Positions 1 through 8,698 of a stretch of 12,543 bases of DNA are shown here, piece by piece. Source of the stretch: an uncultured Odoribacter sp. (lineage in GTDB: Bacteria; Bacteroidota; Bacteroidia; Bacteroidales; Marinifilaceae). The notes beneath the pieces were generated by a model. It saw only the letters and a list, made by a program, of their open reading frames with translations, did no database searches and was not told the origin of the DNA. Made by a program: the position numbers and the translations under genes. How positions within the stretch are numbered: position 1 is the first letter of the stretch; the number at the start of each line of letters is the position of its first letter. The stretch covers positions 1 to 12,543 of the forward strand of contig CAJKZL010000042.1 in NCBI GenBank assembly GCA_905204385.1, in the 5' to 3' direction.

Positions 1-561
1 CATCAAACGATATTCACCTCCCTTGGGGACAACCAATTTTTGGATAGCTTTCGCATTCGCATTTCGATTTTTGTAATGAAGCACCCGTCCGGTGTCGATA
101 CAAACCATAAGTTGTTCTTCGCGAACCAGCACCGTGTCTTTTATGTCCGATGGCACAAAGATTTGTTCGCCATCGGCTAAAACGAAATAAGCTTGCTTTT
201 TTACAGGAACTTCCACACAGACATATTCCGGAAAACAGGGCTGCCGCTTTTCTTGCTGTAGCTGAAGCCACAGACCGCCTCCCAAACCGAGTAAAAGCAG
301 GCCCCCCGCCACATATGCCATCCAACGCCTTATCATTCTCCTCCGGCGCTTATGGGATTTCACCCAAGCCAATCGGATAGCTACATCGGGAATAAAATCC
401 TCTTTCAATGTCTCCAAATAACGATGCACCCGTCGTATCTTTTCAAATTCCACCCGGTGAGTATCGGCTTCCTGCAACCAAAAGTTCAGCAATTCGGCTT
501 CCTCCTCCGAAAGCTGCCCGTTCAATTTATCGATTATCCGTTGTTCGGTTTGTTCGTCCAT
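1..561 (-). CDS. FecR-family anti-sigma factor, N-terminal part (cut by left window edge)
   Basis: This gene encodes an inner-membrane anti-sigma factor that should bind the ECF sigma factor encoded just upstream and receive a signal from an STN-domain SusC transporter. I read 187 codons with no stop from the ATG at 559-561 to base 1. The cytoplasmic N-terminus (about residues 1-70) is helical and acidic, beginning MDEQTEQRIIDKLNGQLSEE. A basic patch (KRRRRMIRRW) precedes one membrane span at about 79-100, rich in Gly and Leu. The periplasmic part follows. The window ends just as the FecR core begins: LVVPKGGEYRLM at 175-187 matches the family signature (VPxGGEYxLxLxDGT). The rest of the FecR core and the C-terminal DUF4974 domain lie outside. 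Between residues 109 and 154 there are three cysteines, which is unusual but not diagnostic. The gene lies 89 bp downstream of the sigma gene, in the same direction. Family assignment is firm; the cognate transporter is not visible. Confidence 0.88.
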   Translation of the reverse strand, partial: MDEQTEQRIIDKLNGQLSEEEAELLNFWLQEADTHRVEFEKIRRVHRYLETLKEDFIPDVAIRLAWVKSHKRRRRMIRRWMAYVAGGLLLLGLGGGLWLQLQQEKRQPCFPEYVCVEVPVKKQAYFVLADGEQIFVPSDIKDTVLVREEQLMVCIDTGRVLHYKNRNANAKAIQKLVVPKGGEYRLM

Positions 562-603
562 CCCTATCTCGTTATAATTTTCGATAAGAGGACGCAGCAA
601 AAT

Positions 604-626
604 AAAAAAAGGGTGAAAAGGAAATA
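604..626 (-). promoter_or_regulatory. T-rich/CACCC element upstream of the left fecR gene
   Basis: On the minus strand the sequence reads TTTCCTTTTCACCC followed by a run of seven T. The CACCC block is at 611-615, 50 bases before the fecR start codon. A very similar block, TTCTTTTTTCTCACCC, lies 47 bases before the other fecR start in this window (9989-9993). Shared sequence at a shared distance between two sigma/fecR pairs suggests a control element, either a promoter element or an RNA processing or translation signal. The role is inference. Confidence 0.3.
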
Positions 627-650
627 AATTTTTTTGAAGAAGTTATAATT

Positions 651-1226
651 TTAACCTTTGGCCTTCCCTGCAAAAATAAAAAACAATAGGAGATCCCCAT
701 GGGAAAATTCTTTCCGCAATTCCCGGTAAGCAATTTTTATCTGGGTCTTTACCGTATTTACCGATAGTTCCAAATATTCGGCCACTTCGGCATACTTCAT
801 TTCTTCGAGGACTACCAGTTTCAATATCAGGCGGCATTGCCCGGGCAATCTTTCTACGGCATTCCATACCGCTTTCCAATCGTGCGCTTCCGGTTCTTCC
901 TCCGCCTGCTGTTCCACAGCCTCCAATCCCATATTCTCTCTTTGTTTCCGGGCCAGGCTTACGCAACCGTTCCTCACCGCTACATACAAATAGCTTTCCA
1001 ACGATTTGCCCTTATCAAGCCTCAAGCCTTTTTCCCAGATATGAACAAACACTTCCTGAACAATATCTTCAGCAGAAGAGCCCGATCCGGTAAAAGCCCT
1101 GGCAAAACGGCACAAAGCCGCATAATGCGTCGTAAACAAATAATCGAAAGCCTGTTCATCCCCCTTTTTTAAACCTTCAAGAAGCTCAGGGAAATACTTT
1201 TCACCGCTATTTGTACTCTTCACCAC
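651..1226 (-). CDS. ECF-type RNA polymerase sigma-70 factor (Bacteroidales SusC/FecR-linked type)
   Basis: This is a 191-residue extracytoplasmic-function sigma factor that should direct RNA polymerase to the downstream transporter operon and be controlled by the FecR protein encoded next to it. Sigma region 2 is at about residues 26-66 and includes AEDIVQEVFVHIWEK (52-66), the -10-binding helix. Region 4 is at about 124-174, with the helix-turn-helix YAEVAEYLELSVNTVKTQIK. A short acidic linker (EQQAEEEPEA) separates the two. The protein ends in a hydrophobic tail (DLLLFFIFA), as is common in this Bacteroidales group. The start is a GTG at 1224-1226, followed directly by a second GTG codon. 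There is no ATG in frame between the upstream stop at 1266-1268 and residue 99, and region 2 requires this N-terminus, so a GTG start is the best reading. A TATATTTG box lies 23 bases upstream. Length and architecture are normal for the family. Confidence 0.93.
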   Translation of the reverse strand: MVKSTNSGEKYFPELLEGLKKGDEQAFDYLFTTHYAALCRFARAFTGSGSSAEDIVQEVFVHIWEKGLRLDKGKSLESYLYVAVRNGCVSLARKQRENMGLEAVEQQAEEEPEAHDWKAVWNAVERLPGQCRLILKLVVLEEMKYAEVAEYLELSVNTVKTQIKIAYRELRKEFSHGDLLLFFIFAGKAKG

Positions 1227-1248
1227 TGAAAAACCGATTAGATTTGCG

Positions 1249-1256
1249 CAAATATA
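1249..1256 (-). promoter_or_regulatory. Predicted -7 promoter box (TATATTTG) of the left sigma gene
   Basis: The minus strand reads TATATTTG here, a perfect match to the Bacteroidales sigma-ABfr -7 consensus TAnnTTTG. It is 23 bases upstream of the GTG start at 1226, which would give a short leader. The -33 element is weak: a TTG lies 16 bases upstream instead of TTTG at about 19-21. The other sigma gene in the window has the identical octamer followed by GCG (10660-10667), which supports the call. Confidence 0.5.
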
Positions 1257-1412
1257 AAGATTTTTTTATAAACAATCTTCCCTAAGATAGAGATGAACCC
1301 GGCCTAACGGTAAACGTATACCTAAAAAATACCGATCGCTTTTACTTGAATACAACGCGTTTCTACCATAAAAAAAAGAGCTTTCCCATCTCGAAAACTA
1401 TACTGCCATCTG

Positions 1413-1442
1413 CAAAAACGGGACCTCTTGCGGGGTCCCGTC
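1413..1442 (-). terminator. Rho-independent terminator of the central SusC/D operon
   Basis: On the minus strand an 8-bp perfect stem (ACGGGACC at 1434-1441 of the opposite strand, pairing with GGTCCCGT ending at 1418) with an 8-base loop is followed at once by TTTTTGC. It starts about 30 bases after the stop codon of the PKD-like lipoprotein gene. The remaining ~200 bases between this hairpin and the next sigma gene (1227-1412) hold only that gene's promoter; I see no other gene or repeat there. Confidence 0.8.
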
Positions 1443-1470
1443 CTGATTTATCCATCTTTTATACAGAAAA

Positions 1471-3060
1471 CTACATTCGTTCCCGATACACCACGTCGAC
1501 AATTTTTGCGAATCCTGTATAAGGTTTCCCTTTTAATTCCAAAGGTTTACTCAATGCCGGCACTCGATAAAAGCGCAGTAGGCCATTGTTTACCGTCTTA
1601 TTATCCGAGTCCACAGAACCCACGATCAAATCATATTGCTGATTCAGGTATTCTTTCGATTTAGAGCCCTGATAATCAAATTTGAAAAGATTGAATTTCA
1701 ACAACGTAATCTGCTCTTTTGCACCTTCCAGAGTAGCGACAGGAATACAATTTTTGGTATCCAGGTTAAACTCATAGATTACATTCCCGACAGCATAGAA
1801 CATATAAGGCTGAGTAGCATGGAAAGCAAAACAAGTGGCTTGTTCTATACCTTGCAAATCAAGGGCCAAAGAATCGCGCTGACGGAAACTGGTTTGTGTA
1901 CCCCAATTGGTAAGCATACTGAAACTATTCAATGAATATTTTCCTTGCTCATCCTTCAACACCGCATAAATCGTTTTGCTGTTGTAAGGAGTGATTTCCA
2001 TGTGTACCAATTCTTTCCCGGTGGTATAGTCGAACTTCCGGGCACTCCCTTCCGGATTAGCAATCGGCAAGCACCTCATATTATTTTTTTCACTCCATTC
2101 CAGAAAACGCTTATTCGTCATATCATATACCACCGCAGAATATCCCCGGTAATAGCTTTCCACCTCCGGGTCTGTCAGAATATAGGGAGCTAACTTAAAC
2201 TCCGGATCGCTTTCAGGGGTAAAGGTATTAAATGGAAATTCATATACACCCCCGTAATTACTCATATTCAAATAATAGCCGTCATTGACCGCATCGATCG
2301 CCAACCGAAATTTTTTAGTATAAGCGACACACTGCGGGCAAGCATTAGACTGCAAATTCCCGAATTCGTAACGGACATTATATTCTTCACCGGTTTCAAA
2401 AGTCTCTGCATTCAATTTAAATCCTCCCTCCTGAGACAAAATCCAAAGATAATCCGGTTGTCCACGTAAATCCGTCGGCTGAAAACCTATGGAAAAAGCT
2501 TTTTTCACCTCCGGCAGCCCGCTACTCTTTAACAAATTGTAAGCAACCACCTCATGAGTTTCGGAAAGTACCCCGATCATATCCAGACGTACCCGCCTTT
2601 CCTCCCCTTCATCACACAAAATCAACCATCCTTCCCGGTTTACCGAACCGATATTCAGTTTAAAAAAAGCAGATGTCTGCACTCCGGTTCGGTTATCCGT
2701 CACCGTAAAACGGCATTTATACTTCCGGGGTAAAAGACTGGCAAACAGATTCAAATCTTTTGTAAAAGAAGAATCCAATACAGTCCATTGGGTTACATCC
2801 TCCGTTGTTCCGTTTTCCACAATATAACGGTACATAAAGGAATAATCCGGATGATCTCCCTGAATTTCGCCTTCAAGGACAGAAATTATTTTAGGAGTAA
2901 CCTTTATGGTATCTACATTCGCCCGCAAAGACAATTCTTCGGGCAATCCTTCTATGGTTATCTCATTGACCGGCTGATAGGTATAATTGCCTTCATCATC
3001 GTAACATTCCACTATAACCAGACATATAAACAACCAGTTTATCAGGAAAAATTTTTTCAT
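1471..3060 (-). CDS. PKD-like family lipoprotein of a SusC/D operon
   Basis: This is a secreted, probably surface- or periplasm-facing protein of about 529 residues, of the kind found after SusD and DUF4843 genes in Bacteroidota uptake operons; its biochemical role is unknown. The N-terminus MKKFFLINWLFICLVIVEC is a lipoprotein-like signal, followed by YDDEGNYTYQPVNEI, the usual mature start of this family. About residues 22-140 look like a PKD/Ig-like beta domain, and the remainder is a beta-rich region with Trp/Tyr-Gly repeats that may form a propeller. The C-terminus (FYAVGNVIYEFN ... YTGFAKIVDVVY) is clearly paralogous to the partial protein at 11894-12217. A CPQC motif lies at about 241-244. 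I chose the ATG at 3058-3060 because it gives a normal signal peptide; ATGs at 3070-3072 and 3085-3087 are also in frame. Oddity: the residue before the lipobox cysteine is Glu instead of Gly, Ala or Ser. It is the last gene of the operon, 14-30 bases after the end of the DUF4843 reading frame. Confidence 0.8.
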   Translation of the reverse strand: MKKFFLINWLFICLVIVECYDDEGNYTYQPVNEITIEGLPEELSLRANVDTIKVTPKIISVLEGEIQGDHPDYSFMYRYIVENGTTEDVTQWTVLDSSFTKDLNLFASLLPRKYKCRFTVTDNRTGVQTSAFFKLNIGSVNREGWLILCDEGEERRVRLDMIGVLSETHEVVAYNLLKSSGLPEVKKAFSIGFQPTDLRGQPDYLWILSQEGGFKLNAETFETGEEYNVRYEFGNLQSNACPQCVAYTKKFRLAIDAVNDGYYLNMSNYGGVYEFPFNTFTPESDPEFKLAPYILTDPEVESYYRGYSAVVYDMTNKRFLEWSEKNNMRCLPIANPEGSARKFDYTTGKELVHMEITPYNSKTIYAVLKDEQGKYSLNSFSMLTNWGTQTSFRQRDSLALDLQGIEQATCFAFHATQPYMFYAVGNVIYEFNLDTKNCIPVATLEGAKEQITLLKFNLFKFDYQGSKSKEYLNQQYDLIVGSVDSDNKTVNNGLLRFYRVPALSKPLELKGKPYTGFAKIVDVVYRERM

Positions 3061-3073
3061 ATCTGCTTTCATT

Positions 3074-3898
3074 TTAATCTGTTTCATATCTACTATAATC
3101 CACCTTATAGGAATTTCCCAATTGCATATATTCTCCGTTCTCCTCGTCCATCACCGGCTCGCCCTTATCTGCAAACTCCTGCAATTGCCGCCTCAGCAAA
3201 GTTGCTATGTAAGGCATTTTTCCAAGAGTAACCGGTTGATCACCCCAGATAGCATCCTGCCATTGCTTTTAAGTCCAGCCGGAAATAGCGTTGATCAAAT
3301 GAAATTTTTTAACCGACCATTTACCGAAATAGGATTCTCCAAAATATTCATAATAAAGCATCTCGGTGATTTGCTCTGTAAAGCTGATTTTAAAAATATT
3401 GGTTTTCAGGGTATCCCTCTTGCTCAAATCCTGTATCTCCGGCATCAGGAGTTTAAAATGCTCATTTTCCAATAGCTCGACCACCAGATAGCGGTATTCT
3501 TTCGTCAATTTCGGTGTCCGTCTGATATCTACCCAAGCTTCCGTATTGGCCTTGTCTGCCGGGAATATATATTTTTCGGGCAAAGGCAGGAAATCTTCTC
3601 CTTCAACGGCTGTCCCGCCAACCACCTTCAGGCGGAACGGCCGGTCACTGTCCGAAAGCATTCCAAATAACTGAACCGGAATTTTTACGCGGTGAGTTTC
3701 CACATCCCAAGCATCATTCTGGAAACTGTAGGAAATGGAATCGGTATATCCCTGAGGAGTTCCATCGATAGAAGTCGAAGTCACTTTCAGGAAATAAAGC
3801 CCCGACACTCCGCCTTCTTCACCCTTGTATAAAAAATCATCATTTTCGCATCCCCAGAACAGCAAGATTGTCAGGAGAATTATACTAAACTTTTTCAT
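3074..3898 (-). pseudogene. DUF4843 lipoprotein gene interrupted by an in-frame TAA
   Basis: The product belongs to the DUF4843 family, small lipoproteins encoded after SusD in many Bacteroidota uptake operons; the function is unknown. The start chosen is the ATG at 3896-3898, which gives a good lipoprotein signal (MKKFSIILLTILLFWGC, acceptor Cys17) and lies 7 bases after the SusD stop. The frame runs for 209 codons to FGKWSVKKFHLINAISGWT and meets TAA at 3269-3271. Past that TAA the same frame stays open for another 64 codons to a TAA at 3074-3076. The continuation looks like the normal family end: KQWQDAIWG, then TLGKMPYIATLLRRQLQEF and GEPVMDEENGEYMQLG. The full frame would encode about 274 residues and ends 1 base before an ATG of the next gene, the tight spacing usual in this operon. 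Both sides being in one frame points to a substitution (such as GAA, CAA, AAA or TAC/TAT to TAA), not an indel. It may be a real nonsense mutation, readthrough, or a base-call error. The truncated 209-residue product may still be made. Confidence 0.75.
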
Positions 3899-3905
3899 GA
3901 TTCTG

Positions 3906-5345
3906 CTAATTAATGGTTCGGTATTGATTTTCACTATCCGGGAAAGGAAGTACATATTGCACCTCGCTCATACGAAATGTGCCGGTACCGGTGCCTTTGG
4001 AGATTTTTGCCTCATTTTTACGTTTAAAATAAAAAAACAACTGCCCTTCGCAAACAAATTCTTTGGTATATTCCTTCAACAAGTGGTTGTCCAGCCCTTC
4101 CGAAACGTCTTCCAGGCTCCGGTGATTCCGCAAAGTATTCAGATAACCGTAGGCTTCCGTTTCACTTTCCGCACACTCGGCAGCAATCAAATACATCTCG
4201 CTTAAACGTATCATTGGAATTAAAGTATTCCATAGGGTATCCGCCTGTTGCACACTTTTATATTTAATACAGATATAATCGCCATTTTCTGACTTAGAGT
4301 TCTCTTCCCAGAGAGGAGCATAACGAATGTCGCCCGTCTCATTGGCAAAAAGGTCTGTAATCACCCCTTTCTTAGGAATCAGTAAATTATTTGCCACATT
4401 TTCGGCATCAAAATAGGAACTAAAAATATTACCCCGGTTCCGGTTTAATAAAGAAAACAGAATCTCTGTTGAAAATACCCGGTCGGGATTCCGGGTTTCC
4501 CCTTTAATATTCGACAAGTCGACAAATGGGAAATACGTTTCGCGGTTTGGGTCGTCGATGACTTTCAAGGCATATTCCCTGGCTTCCTTTGTCATCCCTC
4601 CATACAGGTAAGCTCTTGATTTCAATGCCATCACTGCATAATAATTCATGCGTAACCCCCGGTAGCGGTATGAATTATCATCCCCGGAAGACATCAGAGG
4701 TCCCTCGGTCAGAATCGGATCCGACGCCTTCAACAATCCTTCGGCAACCGTGAGGTCGCGGATGATGCGATTCAACAACACCGTATCCGCCCGCAACAAC
4801 TCGGGAGCCGAAACAGACACTTTCTCAGCATATGGAATAGCCGTACTTTCGGGATGAATAGAATAGACAGGTCCGAACAAACGCAGCAGATCGAGATGCA
4901 GATATGCCCGAACGGCCAAAGCCTCTCCCACAATCAAACGATAAGCATCCTGGGTCAGTATGCCATCCTGTTTTTCCGCATTTTCCAAAATATTATTGCA
5001 ATTCAGAATAACGGTATAAGCCGTATTCCAAATCGATTGAATCCGTTGTTTACAGTAGTCTGTACCATAACTGTAATTAACTACCTCCATGTATTCGGTA
5101 TTTTCGGAAACAATATTATACCGCTGGGCCATAATCTCTATAAACTCGTAGCCCAAAGAACTACCGTACAAACTACTGGAAAGCATATTCTGGTACACCC
5201 CGTTCAATGCCTGCAGAAAGCCGCTTTCCGAATTAAAAACCTGCTTTTCAGGCATACGGTCGGCCGGCTGCACGTCCAGCCAATTGTCGCAGCCCGACAA
5301 AACCGTCATCCCTGTTAGTATCAATAGAAATATTATTCTTTTCAT
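3906..5345 (-). CDS. SusD/RagB-family outer-membrane substrate-binding lipoprotein
   Basis: This is the surface-exposed lid of the SusC/SusD importer; it captures the substrate and closes over the SusC barrel. It has 479 residues, slightly shorter than typical family members. The signal peptide MKRIIFLLILTGMTVLSGC has a textbook lipobox (LSGC, Cys19), followed by DNWLDVQP, a typical SusD mature start. The N-terminal helical region contains IWNTAYTVILNCNNIL (105-120) and EALAVRAYLHLDLLRLFG (141-158), which are TPR-like and highly characteristic. The C-terminal signatures LIPMIRLSEMYLIAAECA (about 375-392) and EFVCEGQLFFYFKRKN (429-444) are both present. It starts 11 bases after the susC stop, so the two should be translated from one message. 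The substrate cannot be told from the sequence. Confidence 0.95.
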   Translation of the reverse strand: MKRIIFLLILTGMTVLSGCDNWLDVQPADRMPEKQVFNSESGFLQALNGVYQNMLSSSLYGSSLGYEFIEIMAQRYNIVSENTEYMEVVNYSYGTDYCKQRIQSIWNTAYTVILNCNNILENAEKQDGILTQDAYRLIVGEALAVRAYLHLDLLRLFGPVYSIHPESTAIPYAEKVSVSAPELLRADTVLLNRIIRDLTVAEGLLKASDPILTEGPLMSSGDDNSYRYRGLRMNYYAVMALKSRAYLYGGMTKEAREYALKVIDDPNRETYFPFVDLSNIKGETRNPDRVFSTEILFSLLNRNRGNIFSSYFDAENVANNLLIPKKGVITDLFANETGDIRYAPLWEENSKSENGDYICIKYKSVQQADTLWNTLIPMIRLSEMYLIAAECAESETEAYGYLNTLRNHRSLEDVSEGLDNHLLKEYTKEFVCEGQLFFYFKRKNEAKISKGTGTGTFRMSEVQYVLPFPDSENQYRTIN

Positions 5346-5356
5346 AGTCCTTGATT

Positions 5357-8300
5357 TTAAAATGAAGCTGATAAAGAGAAAGAAACCGAACGGGCAAAAG
5401 GATACTCCGTACCCCGTTCCGTTTTGATGGATGAAACCCTGAAAATATCGTTCATATAGGCATTTACCCGCAATGCTTTCAGATGAATTTTCCGGACAAA
5501 TTTCTGCTCGAATTCATAACCGATGCGACAACTTTCCAGGGCAAGGGAATTATCATCCTCCACAAAGCGCGAAGACATCGGAGTAGAAGAGGTCAGGGAG
5601 ATTCCCTTGTATTTGGCAATATCCCCCGGATTCTGCCAACGGTCGTAGAGGGCCCGTTTGTCCTGATTCTTCTGCAATCCGGATTTAGTGATATTTTCTA
5701 CCTTATTGAAAACAGCGCTGTTGAATTTCTGTCCCCCTAAGCGGTAACGGAAATCCAGATTGCAGCTAAAGCCTTTATAGGAAAATGAAGTCCCTACAAT
5801 TCCTTCCACCTTAGGCCGTCCGACTCCTGCCTTTACTTCGTCGTCGTAAGAAAAATCAAACGTATAGGTCCCGTCTTTTTTGATAAAAATTTCCTGCCCG
5901 GTAGCTGGATCTATACCCGCCGAACGGACTGCATACAGCGCATCCGGACTGGCCCCGTCGAAATAACGCTGTAAGTTCTTGTTATGTCCGTTTTCATTAA
6001 ACTTATCCAACGCATTCCCAATATGATCGTACTTCGAAGTCTCTGTCCGGAAATTGTAACGGAACGACCAGATAATTCTTTCCGACGGTTTGTAGATAGG
6101 AGAATAAATAAGCGTTCCGTTCAACCCTTTGGAAATTTGCTGCCCCATATTGGTCATCACCGTAGAAACGCCCGTAGAAGCCGCTACCCCGATATTCACC
6201 AGAAGAGGATCTGTTTTCTTATGGAAATAATCGATATTGAAAGTCAGCTTATTCCCAAACAGCGTTACATCCATACCGATGTTTTTATCCTGTGTCACCT
6301 GCCATTCCAGATCCGGATTTCCCAAAGCACTCAAAAACAACCCTTTGCCGAAGTAATTGGCACTGGCCGAAACAAAACGATAAGTGGTCAACGTCTGATA
6401 GGCACTGAAATTCTGATTCCCCGGATTACCGATAGAAGCCCTGAGTTTTAATAAATTCAGCCAATCTACATTGCCTTTCACAAATGCTTCATTATGTAGA
6501 TTCCAGGCTAGTCCCACCGACCAAGTGTTGGTAAACCGCTTATTGGTACCGAAAACCGATGCCCCACTCGCCCGATAAGTAGCATCCAGCAAATAGCGGT
6601 CGTTGTAGGAATACCCTCCGTTCAGATAAAAACTGACGGACCTGCTTTCACTTTCATAATAGTTGGGGCGCCCATATTCCATATAGCCATTGGCAAAAGC
6701 CGGGGTGTCGAAATCCCCTTCAGGGAAGCCTTCAGCCGCATAACCGTTGTTGACATTTTCCGTCGAGCGGAAACTTCCGCCACCTACAAAATTCACCCGG
6801 TGGCGCTCGGCAAAGATATACCCGTACGTGGCTGTAAACTCTCCTTCATACTGCAGGGTTTTGGAATTGTTGTAAGTTAGACTACCTTTTTTCAGTACAT
6901 CGGTATTGTCGAATTGCGTACTCAGCGGAGAGACAAAATCGTCCTGCCCGGCGATTGTTTTCGTCACTCCGAAACGTCCCCTCAATTTCAGAAATGTCAA
7001 CGGGTTATACTCTGCGCTGAAATTATTCGTAATCCCAAAACTCCTCCCCGAATTCCGGCTGTTCAGGCTTGCATTATACAAAGGATTGGATACCTTCTCG
7101 ACATCTTCTATGTATTCCAGCCATTTCTCCACTTTCCCTTCGGCCGTCCTTTTTTCATAATAAGGATTGGCCTGGGCATATTGAGAATAACTCACCAGGG
7201 GATCTTTTGTCTTATTGTAATTGATAGACAATTTATTACTGAACAACAGCTTATTCTTCCGGTAAATCAAATCCAGGTTTCCCCCGAAGATGTCCCGCTG
7301 GGATTCTTCCATCACTCCCTTGATTTGGTTATAGTTGACTCCCAAACCGTAACGGATTACTTCGTCACCTCCTTCGACATACAGCGAATGGCGATGGTTC
7401 AATCCTACCCGGACAGGCTCTGCCAGCCAATAAGTGTCGACCCCCTTCTTCACGGCAGCCAACCGCTTGCTGTATAAATCCTCCAACTGCGCCTCTTTGT
7501 CGGGAGTATATTCGGCACTGCTCAATTTATAACGCCCGGCTAATTGCTCGAACCTCAGCTTTTCTTCCGCATTCATCAGGTTATAACTGGATAAATCGGG
7601 CATGGAAATATTGAAATTTCCGTTGTAAGACACCCGCAATTCTCCTTTCAAGGGTTTCTTGGTTTCCACCACGACCACCCCGTTAGCGGCCTTTGAACCG
7701 TAAATTGCCGTCGAAGCGGCATCTTTCAGAATGGTGATGGATTCCACCCGGTCCATATCCAGATCCACAATGGTACGCAAACTGGTTTCAAAACCATCCA
7801 GAATAAAGAGAGGCTGATTCGGGTCGACGCTGAATTGCTCCTTCAAGCCGACAATACTGCTCTTGCCGCGGATTTCCAAATCGGGAAGACGGTTGGGGTC
7901 CGACCCGAATTCATTGCTTTCGATAACGGCAAAAGCCGGGTCCAGGCTTTTCAAACTCTGAATTAAATTCTGATTCCCGACCGTCCGCAGCTCGTCAGCC
8001 GTATAAGTGGTGGCTGCACCGGTAAAACTCTCTTTTTTACGCTGATAGATACCGGTAACGATGACCTCTTTCATATTTTCCACTTCTTCGGCAAGGCGTA
8101 CCGATATTTCCGTCTGCTCCTCCACTTTAATCTCCTGTGTCTTCATGCCTACGAAAGAAAACCGAAGGGCGATATTCCTGACCGAAGGGCAGGAAATAGT
8201 GTAATTCCCTTCTGCATCCGTGGTCACTCCCACTTTCGTTCCCACGATCATCACCGTCACCCCGGGTAAAGGGTTTCCGGCGATATCGGTCACTTTCCCC

Positions 8301-8698
8301 TTCACCTTTCTTTCCTTCACCTGAGGCAGGCTTGGTAATGTTTCCGTTTTGCGGATGATGATGGCATGGTGCGACTTCACATAATGGAGCCCGGAATTTT
8401 CGAGGCATTTCGTCAGAATGCGGTCGACATCCACCTTTTCCATGTCGATGGTTATTCCTCTCACTGCAGCGATGTCTTCATCGCTGTACAAAAACACCAA
8501 ACGGGTTTTTTCCTTCAGTTCCCAGATGATCTCTTCCAAAGAGGCATCTTGCTTTTTCATACTGATGGTCTGAGCCCTTGCAGATGCAAAAACCTGCATC
8601 CCGGCACACAGTAGGATAAATAAGGTTAATTTCATCCTGAATAAGATTTCCAACCATTTTCCCTGAACCGGAAAAATGTCATTCCGTTTTTTCTTCAT
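5357..8698 (-). CDS. SusC/RagA-family TonB-dependent outer-membrane transporter with N-terminal STN signalling domain
   Basis: This 1113-residue protein is the outer-membrane barrel of the importer, energised by TonB/ExbBD. A basic leader comes before the signal peptide at about residues 22-42 (MKLTLFILLCAGMQVFASA), an arrangement common among STN-containing SusC proteins. The order of domains is: STN domain at about 50-118 (EEIIWELKEKTRLVFLYSDE ... GLHYVKSHHAIIIR), which signals to a FecR partner; carboxypeptidase-regulatory-like beta domain at about 131-205 (GKVTDIAGNPLPGVTVMIVG); TonB-box-like EVIVTGI at 211-217; plug domain at about 220-350, with PLFILDGFE and the signature KDAASTAIYGSKAANGVVVV (325-344); then a long beta-barrel ending in an aromatic residue (SFSLSASF). 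The start at 8696-8698 is kept, although Met22 (8633-8635) could also serve. It lies 80 bases downstream of fecR and 11 bases upstream of susD. Because the STN domain and the FecR/sigma genes are adjacent, transport and transcription are probably coupled. No frameshifts were seen. Confidence 0.96.
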   Translation of the reverse strand: MKKKRNDIFPVQGKWLEILFRMKLTLFILLCAGMQVFASARAQTISMKKQDASLEEIIWELKEKTRLVFLYSDEDIAAVRGITIDMEKVDVDRILTKCLENSGLHYVKSHHAIIIRKTETLPSLPQVKERKVKGKVTDIAGNPLPGVTVMIVGTKVGVTTDAEGNYTISCPSVRNIALRFSFVGMKTQEIKVEEQTEISVRLAEEVENMKEVIVTGIYQRKKESFTGAATTYTADELRTVGNQNLIQSLKSLDPAFAVIESNEFGSDPNRLPDLEIRGKSSIVGLKEQFSVDPNQPLFILDGFETSLRTIVDLDMDRVESITILKDAASTAIYGSKAANGVVVVETKKPLKGELRVSYNGNFNISMPDLSSYNLMNAEEKLRFEQLAGRYKLSSAEYTPDKEAQLEDLYSKRLAAVKKGVDTYWLAEPVRVGLNHRHSLYVEGGDEVIRYGLGVNYNQIKGVMEESQRDIFGGNLDLIYRKNKLLFSNKLSINYNKTKDPLVSYSQYAQANPYYEKRTAEGKVEKWLEYIEDVEKVSNPLYNASLNSRNSGRSFGITNNFSAEYNPLTFLKLRGRFGVTKTIAGQDDFVSPLSTQFDNTDVLKKGSLTYNNSKTLQYEGEFTATYGYIFAERHRVNFVGGGSFRSTENVNNGYAAEGFPEGDFDTPAFANGYMEYGRPNYYESESRSVSFYLNGGYSYNDRYLLDATYRASGASVFGTNKRFTNTWSVGLAWNLHNEAFVKGNVDWLNLLKLRASIGNPGNQNFSAYQTLTTYRFVSASANYFGKGLFLSALGNPDLEWQVTQDKNIGMDVTLFGNKLTFNIDYFHKKTDPLLVNIGVAASTGVSTVMTNMGQQISKGLNGTLIYSPIYKPSERIIWSFRYNFRTETSKYDHIGNALDKFNENGHNKNLQRYFDGASPDALYAVRSAGIDPATGQEIFIKKDGTYTFDFSYDDEVKAGVGRPKVEGIVGTSFSYKGFSCNLDFRYRLGGQKFNSAVFNKVENITKSGLQKNQDKRALYDRWQNPGDIAKYKGISLTSSTPMSSRFVEDDNSLALESCRIGYEFEQKFVRKIHLKALRVNAYMNDIFRVSSIKTERGTEYPFARSVSFSLSASF

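Noticed and set aside
2788..3231. Plus-strand open frame of 147 codons over the PKD-like and DUF4843 gene ends
   Set aside because: It is antisense to two recognisable coding regions, has no signal, domain or ribosome site, and its aromatic-rich content is the complement of the real frames.
3074..3268. A separate small gene after the DUF4843 stop
   Set aside because: The 64-codon stretch is in the same frame as the upstream gene and resembles the family's C-terminus; it has no start codon at its beginning, so it is the lost tail and not a new gene.
8127..8408. Minus-strand open frame of 93 codons within the susC gene region
   Set aside because: It lies entirely inside the well-supported SusC reading frame, has low-complexity charged content and no family resemblance; it is a shadow frame.
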